Source: Thermodesulfovibrio yellowstonii DSM 11347
GTDB lineage: Bacteria > Nitrospirota > Thermodesulfovibrionia > Thermodesulfovibrionales > Thermodesulfovibrionaceae
Length of the DNA: 64,000 nucleotides
Assembly: GCF_000020985.1 (NCBI RefSeq)
Contig: NC_011296.1
Location: forward strand, 1,106,001 to 1,170,000
Direction: 5' to 3'
The translations under genes and the position numbers were made by a program. Under the pieces are notes generated by a model. That model had not been told where the DNA came from. It saw only the letters and a program-made list of their open reading frames with translations, and did no database searches. Below, in pieces: positions 17,889 through 27,441 of the stretch. Position 1 is the first letter of the stretch, and every line of letters begins with the position of its first letter.

Positions 17889-19475
17889 ATGTTAAGAAAA
17901 TATGTTGGCTTTTTTCTGCTTCTAACATTATTTACAGTTTCATGTGAAAAAGCTCCTGATGTAAAAGAACCCTTTTGTCTGACAGGAGCTTCCTCTGCTG
18001 ATGCCAAAAGGCTTCTTCCACTATTTGCTTCTGATAGCGCAAGTGCTGATATTAGTGGAAGAATTTTTAATGGACTTACAAAGTATGACAAAGATTTAAA
18101 CATAGTTGGTGACCTTGCTGAAAGCTGGACAATATCAAAGAATGGTAAAGAAATAATTTTTCATTTACGAAAAGGAATAAAATGGCATGATGGTGTTGAT
18201 TTCACCTCAGATGATGTTGTTTTCACATATAAAGCAGTCACAGACCCTAAAAATCCAACACCTTACAGCAGCAATTACGGTCCTGTAAAAGAAGTAAAAA
18301 CAATTGATAAATATACGATAAAGGTAGTTTATGATAAGCCTTTTGCTCCTGCTCTTGAGTCATGGGGAATAGGTATACTACCCAAACATTTACTTGAAGG
18401 CAGGGAGTTATTCTCGTCTCCTCTTAATAGAAATCCGATTGGAACAGGTCCATATAAAATGAAAGAATGGATTACAGGACAAAGGATTATTCTTCAAAAA
18501 AATGAGGATTATTATGAAGGTGCGCCTTTTTTTGAAAAATTTATCTCACGAATTATCCCGGATCCTTCCACAATGTTTCTTGAATTAAGATTTGGTGGAA
18601 TAGATTTTATGGGACTTAATCCTGCCCAATATAAATATTACGGTGAAAAGTCATATTTTAAAAAATATTTTAATGTTTATAGATATCCTTCTTTTGGATA
18701 TACATATATTGGATACAATCTTAAAAATCCTCTATTTTCTGAAAAAAAAATCCGTCAGGCAATTGCTCATGCAATAAACAAAAAAGAAATAATTGAAGGA
18801 GTTTTACTTGGTTATGGAACTCCATGCACAGGTCCTTTTCCTCCAACTTCATGGGCATTTAATCCTGATGTAAGAGATTTTGAATACAATCCTGAAAAAG
18901 CAAAAAAAATTCTTTTTGAACTTGGCTGGAAACAGGATACAGATGGAATATTAACAAAAGATGGCAGAAAATTTTCGTTTATTTTGCTTGTTAATCAGGG
19001 AAATGAGGCAAGGCTGAAAACAGCCCAGATTATCAAGGAACAGCTTAAAAAAATAGGAATTGAACTTAATATAAGAGTTCTTGAATGGCAAAGCTTTCTT
19101 GAACTTGTTACAAAAAGGCAGTTTCAGGCAGTCTTGCTTGGATGGTCACTTTCTCGTGATCCTGATTTATATGATATTTTCCATTCATCTAAAACTAAGC
19201 CAGGAGAGTTTAATTTTGTAGGTTATAGTAATCCTCAGGTGGATAGACTTATTGAAAGAGCAAGAGAGATTCTTAGTAGAGAAGAAAGAAAAAAACTTTA
19301 CAGAAAAGTTCATGAACTTATTACTGAAGACCAGCCTTATACATTCCTTTATGTTCCAGATACAATAATTGCTGTTAATAAGAGGATAAAAGGTATTGAA
19401 TTAGCTCCTGCGGGAATCTGGTATAACTATATCCACTGGTATGTGCCAAAAAATCGTCTGGACTGGTATAATTAA
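17889..19475 (+). CDS. peptide/nickel-type ABC transporter substrate-binding lipoprotein
   Basis: Family 5 extracellular solute-binding protein, 528 residues, predicted to bind oligopeptides or a similar ligand in the periplasm. The first 19 residues form a lipoprotein signal ending in TVSC, giving a lipidated Cys19. The SBP_bac_5 core is clear: LAESWTISKNGKEIIFHLRKG, WHDGVDFTSDDVVFTYKA, NPIGTGPYKM, and a RQAIAHAINKKEII segment. The start directly follows the secG stop. No permease or ATPase genes accompany it here, so its transporter must be encoded elsewhere or it acts otherwise. Confidence 0.9.
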   Translation: MLRKYVGFFLLLTLFTVSCEKAPDVKEPFCLTGASSADAKRLLPLFASDSASADISGRIFNGLTKYDKDLNIVGDLAESWTISKNGKEIIFHLRKGIKWHDGVDFTSDDVVFTYKAVTDPKNPTPYSSNYGPVKEVKTIDKYTIKVVYDKPFAPALESWGIGILPKHLLEGRELFSSPLNRNPIGTGPYKMKEWITGQRIILQKNEDYYEGAPFFEKFISRIIPDPSTMFLELRFGGIDFMGLNPAQYKYYGEKSYFKKYFNVYRYPSFGYTYIGYNLKNPLFSEKKIRQAIAHAINKKEIIEGVLLGYGTPCTGPFPPTSWAFNPDVRDFEYNPEKAKKILFELGWKQDTDGILTKDGRKFSFILLVNQGNEARLKTAQIIKEQLKKIGIELNIRVLEWQSFLELVTKRQFQAVLLGWSLSRDPDLYDIFHSSKTKPGEFNFVGYSNPQVDRLIERAREILSREERKKLYRKVHELITEDQPYTFLYVPDTIIAVNKRIKGIELAPAGIWYNYIHWYVPKNRLDWYN

Positions 19476-19479
19476 AAAT

Positions 19480-20091
19480 ATGAAAATTCTATTGATAAAT
19501 TTATTTATTTTTCTATTTGCTAATCTTGTCTTTGCTCAGGATAACGCAATTACAAAGCTCAATAATGCTTACAAAAATATAAACGATGCAAGTGGAACTT
19601 TTATTCAAACAAGCTACATCAAAGACTTAGATAAAACTCAAAAATTTAAAGGGAAATTTTTTATAAAAGCTGATAGAATCAGATGGCAGTATGAAGGACA
19701 ATTTCCTCAGATTATTTATCTTAATAAAGAAACTCTCATTGTATACGACAAAATAAGAAAACAGGCAATACAGAGCAGTTTTTCAGAAGAAAAATATGGA
19801 CAACTTCCTCTTGCTCTTTTATCACGAATGGCTGACATTGAAAAAGATTTTGAAATTACAGAAAAATCAGAAAACACTTTAATCCTCATCCCTAAAACTA
19901 AAATGGGGAATATCAAAAAAATTGAACTTATCATTCATGAAGAAGACTTTCCAATAAAATCTCTCAAAATTACTGATAATGCATCAAATACAGTGAAGAT
20001 AGACTTTTATTCAGTAAAAATAAATATCAATCTTAAAGATTCTATTTTTAAATTCGTTCCCAAAAAAGATGACACAGTTCTAAAATATTAA
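19480..20091 (+). CDS. lolA: outer-membrane lipoprotein carrier LolA-like protein
   Basis: Periplasmic chaperone that ferries lipoproteins from the LolCDE complex to the outer membrane. A signal peptide (MKILLINLFIFLFANLVFA) is followed by a LolA fold: NAYKNINDASGTFIQTSY, GKFFIKADRIRWQYEG, IIYLNKETLIVYDK and a C-terminal IKSLKITD strand. 203 residues is normal. I start at ATG 19480, five bases after the upstream stop, because it begins the signal peptide. Sequence identity in LolA is generally low, so this call rests on the pattern and length. Confidence 0.82.
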   Translation: MKILLINLFIFLFANLVFAQDNAITKLNNAYKNINDASGTFIQTSYIKDLDKTQKFKGKFFIKADRIRWQYEGQFPQIIYLNKETLIVYDKIRKQAIQSSFSEEKYGQLPLALLSRMADIEKDFEITEKSENTLILIPKTKMGNIKKIELIIHEEDFPIKSLKITDNASNTVKIDFYSVKININLKDSIFKFVPKKDDTVLKY

Positions 20092-20119
20092 CAATTCTAT
20101 CAATTTCTTGGAGGTAAAA

Positions 20120-21070
20120 ATGGCTAAAAAAAGAATTGCTATTACAATGGGAGACCCTGCAGGAGTTGGACCTGAAATAATTGTTAAGGCATTTGCACAG
20201 GAAGATATATATAAAATTTGTAATCCTATTGTAATAGGAGATAAAGCCGTTATTAAAGAATTGATAAAGGTAATTGGAATGGATTTTGATTTAGATAACA
20301 TTGAGATGTTAAATCTAAATGAAATCAAAAATCCATCAAAATTATTAAAAGGGACTCCTTCTGAAGAATCAGGAAGAGCTTGTTTTTCTTATATAAGAAA
20401 AGCTGTAGAACTATACAGACTCGGAGTAGTACAGGCAATTGTAACATGTCCAATTACAAAAGTAGCTTTAAAAATGGCAGGACTTCCATGGCTTGGGCAT
20501 ACAGATATGCTTGCAGAACTAACAGATACAGAAGATTATGCAATGGCTTTTTATAGTGAACATCTAAAAGTAATTCTTGTAACAATTCATGTGCCTCTGA
20601 AAGAAGTTCCCTATTTAATAAAGAAAGAAAATGTAATAAAATCAATCTGTTTTGCAAAAAAAGCCTGCGATATGCTTCGTATAGAAAATCCTCGTATTGC
20701 AGTATGTGGACTTAATCCCCATGCAGGAGAAGAAGGGATTATTGGAAGAGAAGAAATTGAAGAAATCACTCCAGCAATAAAAGAAACAAAAGCTTTAGGC
20801 ATAAATGTTTCAGGACCTTATCCATCTGACTCTCTTTTCTGGCGAGCTTACAAAGGAGAGTTTGATATGGTTGTTGCTATGTATCATGACCAAGCACTTG
20901 CACCTTTTAAACTTGTTGCCTTTGACAAAGGAGTAAATTTCACAGTAGGTCTTCCATTTATCAGAACATCTCCTGACCATGGAACAGCTTATGATATAGC
21001 ATGGCAGGGAAAGGCTGAGCCAACAAGCCTCCTTGAGGCTATTAAACTTGCAGTAAGGATGGAGGTTTAA
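20120..21070 (+). CDS. pdxA: 4-hydroxythreonine-4-phosphate dehydrogenase
   Basis: NAD-dependent oxidation of 4-phosphohydroxy-threonine in DXP-dependent pyridoxal phosphate synthesis. Conserved blocks are RIAITMGDPAGVGPEI at the N-terminus, CPITKVAL, LPWLGHTDMLAE with a metal-binding His, GLNPHAGEEGIIGREE with the second His, and AMYHDQALAPFK with the third. 316 residues is typical. The ATG at 20120 follows TGGAGG by five bases; an upstream TTG is less likely. Its stop overlaps the next start by one base (TAATG). Confidence 0.95.
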   Translation: MAKKRIAITMGDPAGVGPEIIVKAFAQEDIYKICNPIVIGDKAVIKELIKVIGMDFDLDNIEMLNLNEIKNPSKLLKGTPSEESGRACFSYIRKAVELYRLGVVQAIVTCPITKVALKMAGLPWLGHTDMLAELTDTEDYAMAFYSEHLKVILVTIHVPLKEVPYLIKKENVIKSICFAKKACDMLRIENPRIAVCGLNPHAGEEGIIGREEIEEITPAIKETKALGINVSGPYPSDSLFWRAYKGEFDMVVAMYHDQALAPFKLVAFDKGVNFTVGLPFIRTSPDHGTAYDIAWQGKAEPTSLLEAIKLAVRMEV

Positions 21071-22170
21071 TGAAACTTTTTTCTCCTTTTGAGATTAAAA
21101 CAATTAAAATGAAAAACAGAATTGTTCGTTCAGCAACCTATGAAAAAATGGCTGATGAAGATGGTTTTGTAACTGAACAGTTGATAAATTTTTATGTGAA
21201 TCTTGCTAAAGGCGGTGCTGGACTCATAATTACAGGGAATGCTCTTGTACATGTATCTGGCAGAAGTGCTCCTAAAATGCTCTGCATTCATAATGATTTT
21301 TATATTGATGGCTTTAAAAAACTCACTTCTTCGGTTCATGAAGTAGGCGGTAAAATTGTAATTCAACTTAGTCACGGTGGAAGACAGTGTGCATCTATTT
21401 TTCTCTATGGAAATCCTCCTGTAGCACCATCAGCAGTCTATGAACCTGTGTATAAAGTGATGCCGAGAGAGCTTACTCAAGAAGAAATATGGGAAATAAT
21501 TGAATCTTTTGGTAAAGCTGCAAGAAGAGCAAAAGAGGCAGGATTTGACGGAGTTCAAATTCATGGAGCTCATGGATATCTTATTAATCAGTTTCTTTCT
21601 CCATACACAAACAGAAGAAATGACTACTGGGGAGGAGATGAAGAAAGGAGATTTCACTTTCTTGAAGAAGTATACAATAGCATAAGAGACAACGTTGGAT
21701 ATGACTATCCTGTCATGATAAAACTCAATGCCTGTGATTTTGTAAAAAATGGACTCACTCTCGAAGAAAGCCTAAGAATAGCAAAACGTCTTGAAAATAT
21801 GGGAATTGACGCAATTGAAGTAAGTGGAGGAATTGTAGAATCAAAAATAGAAGAAAGACCTGTGAGAATGAAGATTGACTCACCTGAAAAAGAAGCTTAC
21901 TTCAGAGAGTTCTCAAAAGAATTCAAAAAAAATCTAAAGGTTCCTATAATGCTTGTAGGAGGGATACGCTCTCGTCAAGTAGCAGAAGATATTTTGCAGA
22001 AAAATGACGCGGATTTAATATCTCTTTCAAGACCATTAATCCGTGAACCTGATTTACCAAATAAATGGATGAAAGGTAAAGAAAAATCTGATTGTATTTC
22101 TTGTAATGAATGTATGCGATTTATAAAATTAGACTATGTAAAATGCACCCAACTTGAAAAAAAGAGATAA
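21070..22170 (+). CDS. NADH:flavin oxidoreductase, Old Yellow Enzyme family
   Basis: FMN-binding TIM barrel of the OYE / 2,4-dienoyl-CoA reductase N-terminal class. Family hallmarks are KNRIVRSATYE, GAGLIITGN, QLSHGGRQ, the catalytic GVQIHGAHGYLINQFLSPYTNRR, and PIMLVGGIRS. The protein stops at 366 residues, directly after CISCNECM...VKC, so it keeps the cysteines that bind a [4Fe-4S] cluster in dienoyl-CoA reductases but lacks their C-terminal FAD/NADPH domains. Coupled to pdxA by a one-base overlap. The substrate cannot be told from sequence. Confidence 0.88.
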   Translation: MKLFSPFEIKTIKMKNRIVRSATYEKMADEDGFVTEQLINFYVNLAKGGAGLIITGNALVHVSGRSAPKMLCIHNDFYIDGFKKLTSSVHEVGGKIVIQLSHGGRQCASIFLYGNPPVAPSAVYEPVYKVMPRELTQEEIWEIIESFGKAARRAKEAGFDGVQIHGAHGYLINQFLSPYTNRRNDYWGGDEERRFHFLEEVYNSIRDNVGYDYPVMIKLNACDFVKNGLTLEESLRIAKRLENMGIDAIEVSGGIVESKIEERPVRMKIDSPEKEAYFREFSKEFKKNLKVPIMLVGGIRSRQVAEDILQKNDADLISLSRPLIREPDLPNKWMKGKEKSDCISCNECMRFIKLDYVKCTQLEKKR

Positions 22171-22689
22171 AATGCTTTAATTTAGTTGTTAAATTTAGCA
22201 ATGGTCATTTTGAGGGAGGAAGTCCAGAGAAATCTGTGCTAAAAGGGATATATTGAGCAAAAGCGAAGGGTTTCCTTATTTTTTTGTCATTCCAAGCACC
22301 CTCAATATGTGCAAGGAATTTCGCTTTTGTTCAACAGAAAAAAATAGATGGGATTCTTCGACTGATTATGCAGCCTCGGAATGACACTTTTACTGTCACC
22401 CCGAGCTTTAGCGAGGGGTCTCCTGTAAAAAAGGAGGGGATTCCTCACTTCGTTCGGAATGACAGAAAGAAAGTAGAATAACAGAAGAGAAACGCTTCTC
22501 GGAACAATAGAAGAGCATTGAAAGACGAAGAAAGGTTTTGAATGATAACAGGAAAAGCAAGAAATGACAGCACGTAAGGCAAAGTGGCAGATAAAGGTAA
22601 TTGAAAAATAAGAGGACTTGTAGTTTATTGATTTTCAATAAATTTTAAGTTTTTGGATGGTATCTCATAAAAGAAGAAGGAGGTAAATT
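22171..22689. repeat. gene-free intergenic segment rich in short interspersed repeats
   Basis: No credible coding sequence. It holds several inverted elements of the type TCATTCCGAACGAAGTGAGGA: at about 22371-22386, 22396-22424 (a CCCCGAGC...GCGAGGGG variant) and 22438-22464, plus palindrome copy 2 at 22617-22649. Related units recur at 27311-27430, 48704-48727 and 48962-48998. The ribosome site and TTG start of gatA close the segment. Confidence 0.7.
22617..22649. repeat. palindromic intergenic repeat, copy 2 (inverted orientation)
   Basis: Left arm CTTGTAGTTTATTGA is identical to copy 3, followed by TTTTCAATAAA and a diverged right arm (TTTTAAG instead of CTACAAG). Relative to copy 3 it reads in the reverse orientation, since the flank AAGTTTTTG matches copy 3's CAAAAACTT. 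It lies about 40 bases before gatA. Confidence 0.75.
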
Positions 22690-24144
22690 TTGGAACTGAA
22701 CAAATTGAAATTGACAGAGCTTGTCCCGTTAATCTCCAAGGGAGAAGTGAGACCACACGAAATAATAATAGATGTTTTCAAAAGAGTTCAGGAAGTTGAA
22801 GGTAAAGTTAAAGCTTATATCACTCTTACTGTTGAAAAAGCCTATGATATGGCAAGAGAGGCTGAAAATGCAATTTTTTCTGGAAAAAAAAGTTTACTAA
22901 CAGGAATTCCCATAGCAGTTAAAGACAATATCTGCACAAAAGGTATCCTTACTACCTGTGCCTCAAAAATACTTTACAATTTCTATCCTCCCTATGAAAG
23001 CACTGTAACCTCAAAACTTTTGAATAATAAATATATCCTTATAGGCAAAACTAACATGGATGAATTTGCCATGGGTTCTTCCACCGAAAATTCAGGATTT
23101 CATGTTACAAAAAATCCCTGGGATTTAGAAAGGGTCCCTGGTGGAAGTTCTGGTGGTAGTGCTGCTGCAGTAGCAGCTGATGAATGTATTGCTGCACTTG
23201 GCTCTGATACAGGTGGCTCAATAAGGCAACCTGCTTCATTCTGCGGAGTTGTGGGATTAAAACCAACATACGGAAGAGTTTCCAGATTTGGACTTGTTGC
23301 GTTTGCATCATCACTTGACCAAATAGGACCAATTACAAAATGTGTAGCTGATGCTGCTTTGTTAATGAATGTGATATCAGGACATGACCCTATGGATTCA
23401 ACATCTGCTCCTATTGAATCATCTGATTTTACAGAATATCTTGGCAAAGAAGTAAAGGGAATCAAAATAGGAATTCCTAAGGAATATTTTATAGAAGGGA
23501 TGGATAAAGAGGTTGAAGAAAGGATAAAAGATGCAATTAAGGAACTTGAATCTCTTGGTTGCATACCTGTTGAGATTTCATTGCCTCATACAGAATATGC
23601 TGTAGCAACCTATTACATTATAGCTACATCTGAAGCTTCCTCTAATCTCGCCAGATATGATGGTGTAAAATATGGGCTAAGAGTACAGGGTAAAGATTTA
23701 CTTGAAATGTATATGAAAACTCGCAGTAGAGGTTTTGGAACAGAGGTTAAAAGAAGAATCATGCTTGGAACTTATTCACTTTCAGCTGGATATTATGAAG
23801 CATACTATAAAAAAGCCCAGCAAGTAAGGACTCTAATCAAAAATGATTTTGAGAAAGCCTTTGAAAAAGTTGATTTTATTGTAACTCCAACAGCACCATC
23901 TCCTGCATTTAAAATTGGTGAAAAAATAGATGATCCACTTCAGATGTATCTTTCTGATATTTTTACAATTTCTGTAAATCTTGCAGGAGTGCCTGCAATA
24001 TCCCTACCCTGTGGATTTAGTGAAAAGGGATTACCAGTAGGACTACAAATAATAGGAAAACCATTTGATGAAGCAGGGATTTTACAATTAGCCTATGCCT
24101 ATGAACAATCAACACCATGGCATAAAATGAAACCTCTTTTATAA
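22690..24144 (+). CDS. gatA: Asp-tRNA(Asn)/Glu-tRNA(Gln) amidotransferase subunit A
   Basis: Amidase subunit that hydrolyses glutamine and delivers ammonia for transamidation of misacylated tRNA. The amidase triad is readable: Lys in IAVKDNI, cis-Ser in [14 protein letters not shown], and the nucleophilic Ser in [15 protein letters not shown]. 484 residues is standard. It uses a TTG start at 22690 with GGAGG at 22679-22683; no ATG or GTG is better placed. gatB follows after 10 bases. No gatC is in the window. Confidence 0.97.
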   Translation: MELNKLKLTELVPLISKGEVRPHEIIIDVFKRVQEVEGKVKAYITLTVEKAYDMAREAENAIFSGKKSLLTGIPIAVKDNICTKGILTTCASKILYNFYPPYESTVTSKLLNNKYILIGKTNMDEFAMGSSTENSGFHVTKNPWDLERVPGGSSGGSAAAVAADECIAALGSDTGGSIRQPASFCGVVGLKPTYGRVSRFGLVAFASSLDQIGPITKCVADAALLMNVISGHDPMDSTSAPIESSDFTEYLGKEVKGIKIGIPKEYFIEGMDKEVEERIKDAIKELESLGCIPVEISLPHTEYAVATYYIIATSEASSNLARYDGVKYGLRVQGKDLLEMYMKTRSRGFGTEVKRRIMLGTYSLSAGYYEAYYKKAQQVRTLIKNDFEKAFEKVDFIVTPTAPSPAFKIGEKIDDPLQMYLSDIFTISVNLAGVPAISLPCGFSEKGLPVGLQIIGKPFDEAGILQLAYAYEQSTPWHKMKPLL

Positions 24145-24154
24145 AGGAGAGAAA

Positions 24155-25582
24155 ATGCAATACGAAGCAGTGATTGGATTAGAAGTCCATGCTCAACTTT
24201 TAACTGAAAGTAAAATATTCTGTGGTTGCTCCACCCAGTTTGGAGCAGAACCAAATACACAGGTATGCCCTGTATGTCTGGGAATGCCAGGGGTGCTTCC
24301 TGTGCTTAATAAAAAAGCTGTAGAATACACGGTGAAAACAGGACTGGCTATGAACTGCAAAATTGCTCCTTACAGCAGATTTGCAAGAAAAAACTACTTT
24401 TATCCTGACCTTCCAAAAGGTTATCAGATAAGTCAGTATGAGTTACCTCTTTGCGAAGATGGATATCTTGAAATAATGCTTAATGGTACAAAAAGAAAAA
24501 TTCGCATAAAAAGAATCCATCTTGAAGAAGATGCTGGTAAAAATATACATGACCCATCTGGATACAGTTTTGTTGATTTCAATAGAACAGGAGTGCCTTT
24601 AATGGAAATAGTTTCTGAGCCTGATATTCGTTCACCTAAGGAAGCTGCTTTGTATATGAAAAAATTAAGAGCGATACTTAGATATCTCGGAGTCTGTGAT
24701 GGAAATCTTGAACAGGGCTCTCTTCGTTGCGATGCAAATGTCTCTGTCAGACCCGTTGGCTCAACCGAGTTTGGAGTAAAAACAGAGATTAAAAACATTA
24801 ATTCCTTTAGATTTGTTGAAAAAGCACTTGAGTATGAAATTAAAAGGCAGATAAAGCTTATAGAAAATGGTGAAAAAATTATACAGGAAACAAGACTTTG
24901 GGATTCTCAAACAGGCACAACTCAGTCTATGCGTTCAAAAGAGGAAGCACATGATTATAGATATTTCCCTGAACCAGACCTTGTTCCTGTTGTAGTTTCA
25001 GAAGATTGGATTGAAAAAATAAAAAAAGATATGCCTGAACTTCCAGACCAAAAAATTGAAAGATTCATTAAGGAATACGGATTACCTCAATATGATTCAG
25101 AGATATTAACCGAGGAAAAAGCACTTTCCGAATGGTTTGAAGAAGCAGTAAAACTTGGTGGAAAGCCTAAGGAAGTAGCTAACTGGATAATGGTTGAACT
25201 GTTAAGATTACTCAATGAAGAAGGAAAAGATATAAACGAATGTTCATTAAAACCTATACAACTTGTTGAATTAATTGAGTTAATTAATAAAGGCACAATA
25301 AACAGAAATACTGCTAAAGAAGTTTTTGAAGAAATGTATAAAACAGGTAAAACAGCTGAAGCCATTGTCAGGGAAAAAGGACTTACTCAAATATCAGATG
25401 ATAGTGTTATAATTGAGGCTATAAAAGAAGTTATGAATAAAAATCCTAAAGAAGTTGAAAGATTCAGAAATGGAGAGGAAAAATTGATAGGATTTTTTGT
25501 AGGACAAGTGATGAAAATTACCAAGGGGAAAGCAAATCCGAAACTTGTTAATGAACTTATTTTTAAAATTTTAAAAGAATAA
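24155..25582 (+). CDS. gatB: Asp-tRNA(Asn)/Glu-tRNA(Gln) amidotransferase subunit B
   Basis: tRNA-binding and kinase subunit of GatCAB. The N-terminal [20 protein letters not shown], the zinc cysteines in FCGCST and [28 protein letters not shown], and the C-terminal YqeY-like helical tail ending [16 protein letters not shown] are all present. 475 residues is normal. Starts after AAAGGAGAGAAA, 10 bases downstream of gatA, so the two are co-transcribed. Confidence 0.97.
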   Translation: MQYEAVIGLEVHAQLLTESKIFCGCSTQFGAEPNTQVCPVCLGMPGVLPVLNKKAVEYTVKTGLAMNCKIAPYSRFARKNYFYPDLPKGYQISQYELPLCEDGYLEIMLNGTKRKIRIKRIHLEEDAGKNIHDPSGYSFVDFNRTGVPLMEIVSEPDIRSPKEAALYMKKLRAILRYLGVCDGNLEQGSLRCDANVSVRPVGSTEFGVKTEIKNINSFRFVEKALEYEIKRQIKLIENGEKIIQETRLWDSQTGTTQSMRSKEEAHDYRYFPEPDLVPVVVSEDWIEKIKKDMPELPDQKIERFIKEYGLPQYDSEILTEEKALSEWFEEAVKLGGKPKEVANWIMVELLRLLNEEGKDINECSLKPIQLVELIELINKGTINRNTAKEVFEEMYKTGKTAEAIVREKGLTQISDDSVIIEAIKEVMNKNPKEVERFRNGEEKLIGFFVGQVMKITKGKANPKLVNELIFKILKE

Positions 25583-25586
25583 AATA

Positions 25587-25826
25587 ATGAAAACTATTAT
25601 AGCGATTTTAATTACAACCTTGATTTTATCAAATAATGCCTTTGCATTAAAGTGTGATAAATGTCATAAGGATGACAAATCTATTGAAAATATGTTGAAT
25701 CAACGTGGTATCAAAACAAAACAGGAATTAATAAACACATTACGTAATGGTCCCAAAGCAAAACTCCATAAAAACTTAACAAATGAAGATATTGAAGAAG
25801 CAGGAAAACAGTTAAATCTAAAATAG
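25587..25826 (+). CDS. tiny exported monohaem cytochrome c-like protein
   Basis: A 79-residue protein with a signal peptide of about 20 residues (ending NNAFA) and one haem-binding motif, CDKCH, right after the cleavage site. The rest is helical and charged. No Met is well placed as distal ligand; a His in KLHKNL is a candidate, so a bis-His haem is possible. It starts four bases after gatB. I do not recognise a named family; periplasmic electron carrier is an inference from the motif. Confidence 0.7.
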   Translation: MKTIIAILITTLILSNNAFALKCDKCHKDDKSIENMLNQRGIKTKQELINTLRNGPKAKLHKNLTNEDIEEAGKQLNLK

Positions 25827-25830
25827 ATTT

Positions 25831-26745
25831 TTAAACAAAATCCAGCCAGCGTTGATATTTAGAATTTTTACCTTTAACGATATCAAAAAATAAATTTTGA
25901 ATTTTTTCAGTTATTGGTCCCCGACTTCCAATTCCTATTGTTCTATCATCAACCTCTCTGATTGGAGTAATTTCAGCAGCAGTCCCTGTAAAAAATGCCT
26001 CATCTGAAATATAAAGTTCATCTCTTGTAAATCTTTCCTCTTTTGTCTCTATACTTAAATCTTTAGCAATAGTTAGAACTGTATCTCTTGTTATTCCTTC
26101 AAGAATTGAAGTCAAAGGTGTTGTTTTTAAAATCCCTTTTCTAACAATGAAAATGTTTTCACCACTTCCTTCAGATACATATCCTTCTGTATCAAGCAAT
26201 ACAGCCTCATCATATCCACATGAAATTGCTTCAATTTTTGCAAGTTGACTGTTAACATAGTAACCTGCCACCTTACCTCTTGACAGATTGGAATTAACAT
26301 GGTTTCTGATAAAAGATGAGGTTTTTACTCTGATCCCCTTTTGAAGTCCTTCTTCACCAAGATAAGCACCCCAACTCCAAACAGCTATCGCAACCTGAAT
26401 AGGATTATTTTTAGGATAAACCCCCATATTACCGTAACCAACAAAAACTATTGGTCTGATATAACAAGAGTTAATTTTGTTAACTCTAATAGTTTCCTTA
26501 ACAGCTTCAAAAATTTCTTCTTCTGTAAATGGAATCTTAAGAGTAAAAATATGGGCAGACTTAAAAAGTCTTTCAATATGATCTTTTAATCTAAAAACTG
26601 CAGGTCCCTGTTCAGTATTGTAACACCTTATTCCTTCAAACACTGCTAAGCCGTAATGAAGTGAATGGGTTAGAACATGAACCTTTGCATCATCCCAATT
26701 TACAAACTTACCATCCATCCATATCTTGTCTGTCTTAGGAAACAT
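25831..26745 (-). CDS. ilvE: branched-chain amino acid aminotransferase
   Basis: PLP fold-type IV enzyme that transaminates the keto acids of valine, leucine and isoleucine with glutamate. [26 protein letters not shown] and FEGIRCY form the N-terminus. [18 protein letters not shown] contains the Schiff-base Lys. EGSGENIF and the [20 protein letters not shown] block complete the active site. 304 residues is typical of the BCAT_I group. Convergent with the tiny cytochrome gene, four bases apart. Confidence 0.95.
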   Translation of the reverse strand: MFPKTDKIWMDGKFVNWDDAKVHVLTHSLHYGLAVFEGIRCYNTEQGPAVFRLKDHIERLFKSAHIFTLKIPFTEEEIFEAVKETIRVNKINSCYIRPIVFVGYGNMGVYPKNNPIQVAIAVWSWGAYLGEEGLQKGIRVKTSSFIRNHVNSNLSRGKVAGYYVNSQLAKIEAISCGYDEAVLLDTEGYVSEGSGENIFIVRKGILKTTPLTSILEGITRDTVLTIAKDLSIETKEERFTRDELYISDEAFFTGTAAEITPIREVDDRTIGIGSRGPITEKIQNLFFDIVKGKNSKYQRWLDFV

Positions 26746-26856
26746 AGGTTATATTAAACCTCATTTTAAATTTATAAGTCAAGTTTTAAATTAAGTTCAG
26801 CTTAAACGATTTTAGAAATATCAAGAAATTAAAGTATTTTGTAAATAGAAAATTTT

Positions 26857-26885
26857 AAAGGGAGGGTGAAATTCCCTCCCTTTTT
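26857..26885. terminator. bidirectional rho-independent terminator
   Basis: Perfect inverted repeat GGGAGGG / CCCTCCC with a 7-base loop and a T run on the plus side (TTTTT) and TTTAAAATTTT on the minus side. It lies just 3' of the small exported protein gene on the minus strand and separates it from ilvE. Confidence 0.8.
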
Positions 26886-26890
26886 ATTCA

Positions 26891-27190
26891 TTAACAACCT
26901 TCAACAGCTTTCTTTTTCTTTGAGCCAGAAGTTCCTTCTTTACCTTTATCTTTTGTTACAACACCATCCTTAACTGTAACTTTGTCTCCAACCTTAATCC
27001 CTTTTACATCTTTTACCTCAACTGTAACTTCTTTACCATCAGCCTGTTTGATGGTAAGTTTTTTACCTTCAATCTTTGTAACCGTTCCTTTTACTTCAGA
27101 TGCTTTTTTAGCCTCAGCAGCAAAGGAAACAAAAGCAACTCCTAAAAGAAATGTCAATACAACAATTAATGCAATAGCCTTCTTCATCAT
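26891..27190 (-). CDS. small exported lysine-rich OB-like protein
   Basis: 99 residues. A signal peptide (MMKKAIALIVVLTFLLGVAFVSFAAEA) is followed by a short beta domain, EVKGTVTKIEGKKLTIKQADGKEVTVEV and GIKVGDKVTV (each under the family reading KGTVTKIEGKKLTI), similar to DUF5666-type periplasmic OB domains. The Lys-rich tail ends in a single Cys (AVEGC). Either of two adjacent ATGs could start it; AGGAGGTGAT gives better spacing to the second (27187). Function unknown. Confidence 0.7.
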   Translation of the reverse strand: MMKKAIALIVVLTFLLGVAFVSFAAEAKKASEVKGTVTKIEGKKLTIKQADGKEVTVEVKDVKGIKVGDKVTVKDGVVTKDKGKEGTSGSKKKKAVEGC

Positions 27191-27226
27191 ATCACCTCCT
27201 TTCTCTTATGAGAGACTGTTCAAAAA

Positions 27227-27259
27227 CTTGTAGTTTATTGAAAATCAATAAACTACAAG
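27227..27259. repeat. palindromic intergenic repeat, copy 3 (perfect)
   Basis: 15-bp perfect arms CTTGTAGTTTATTGA and TCAATAAACTACAAG around an AAA loop. It lies upstream of the small exported protein gene. Same element as 1348-1374 and 22617-22649. Confidence 0.85.
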
Positions 27260-27310
27260 CCCTGCTATTTTTCTATACCCCTAACTGTCCCGAAGGGTTA
27301 CAGCAAAAAT

Positions 27311-27430
27311 TGTCATTCCGAACGAAGTGAGGAATCTCCTCTGTTTTTAAGAGAACCCTCGGGCAATGACTCTTTGAGTCAGATTCCTCAGGCTCATTGA
27401 GACCCTTCGGAATGATAGTTAGTCAATTGT
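27311..27430. repeat. short interspersed repeats between the small exported protein and the nrfD-like gene
   Basis: Contains TGTCATTCCGAACGAAGTGA followed by GGAATCT, and about 60 bases on the inverted partner ending CCCTTCGGAATGATA. This is the reverse complement of the unit at 22438-22464. No coding potential seen. Confidence 0.65.
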
Positions 27431-27441
27431 TTACAATTATA

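Noticed and set aside
22284-22638. Open frames on both strands before gatA
   Set aside because: They consist of repeat sequence and change with each repeat unit; no ribosome site or recognisable domain.
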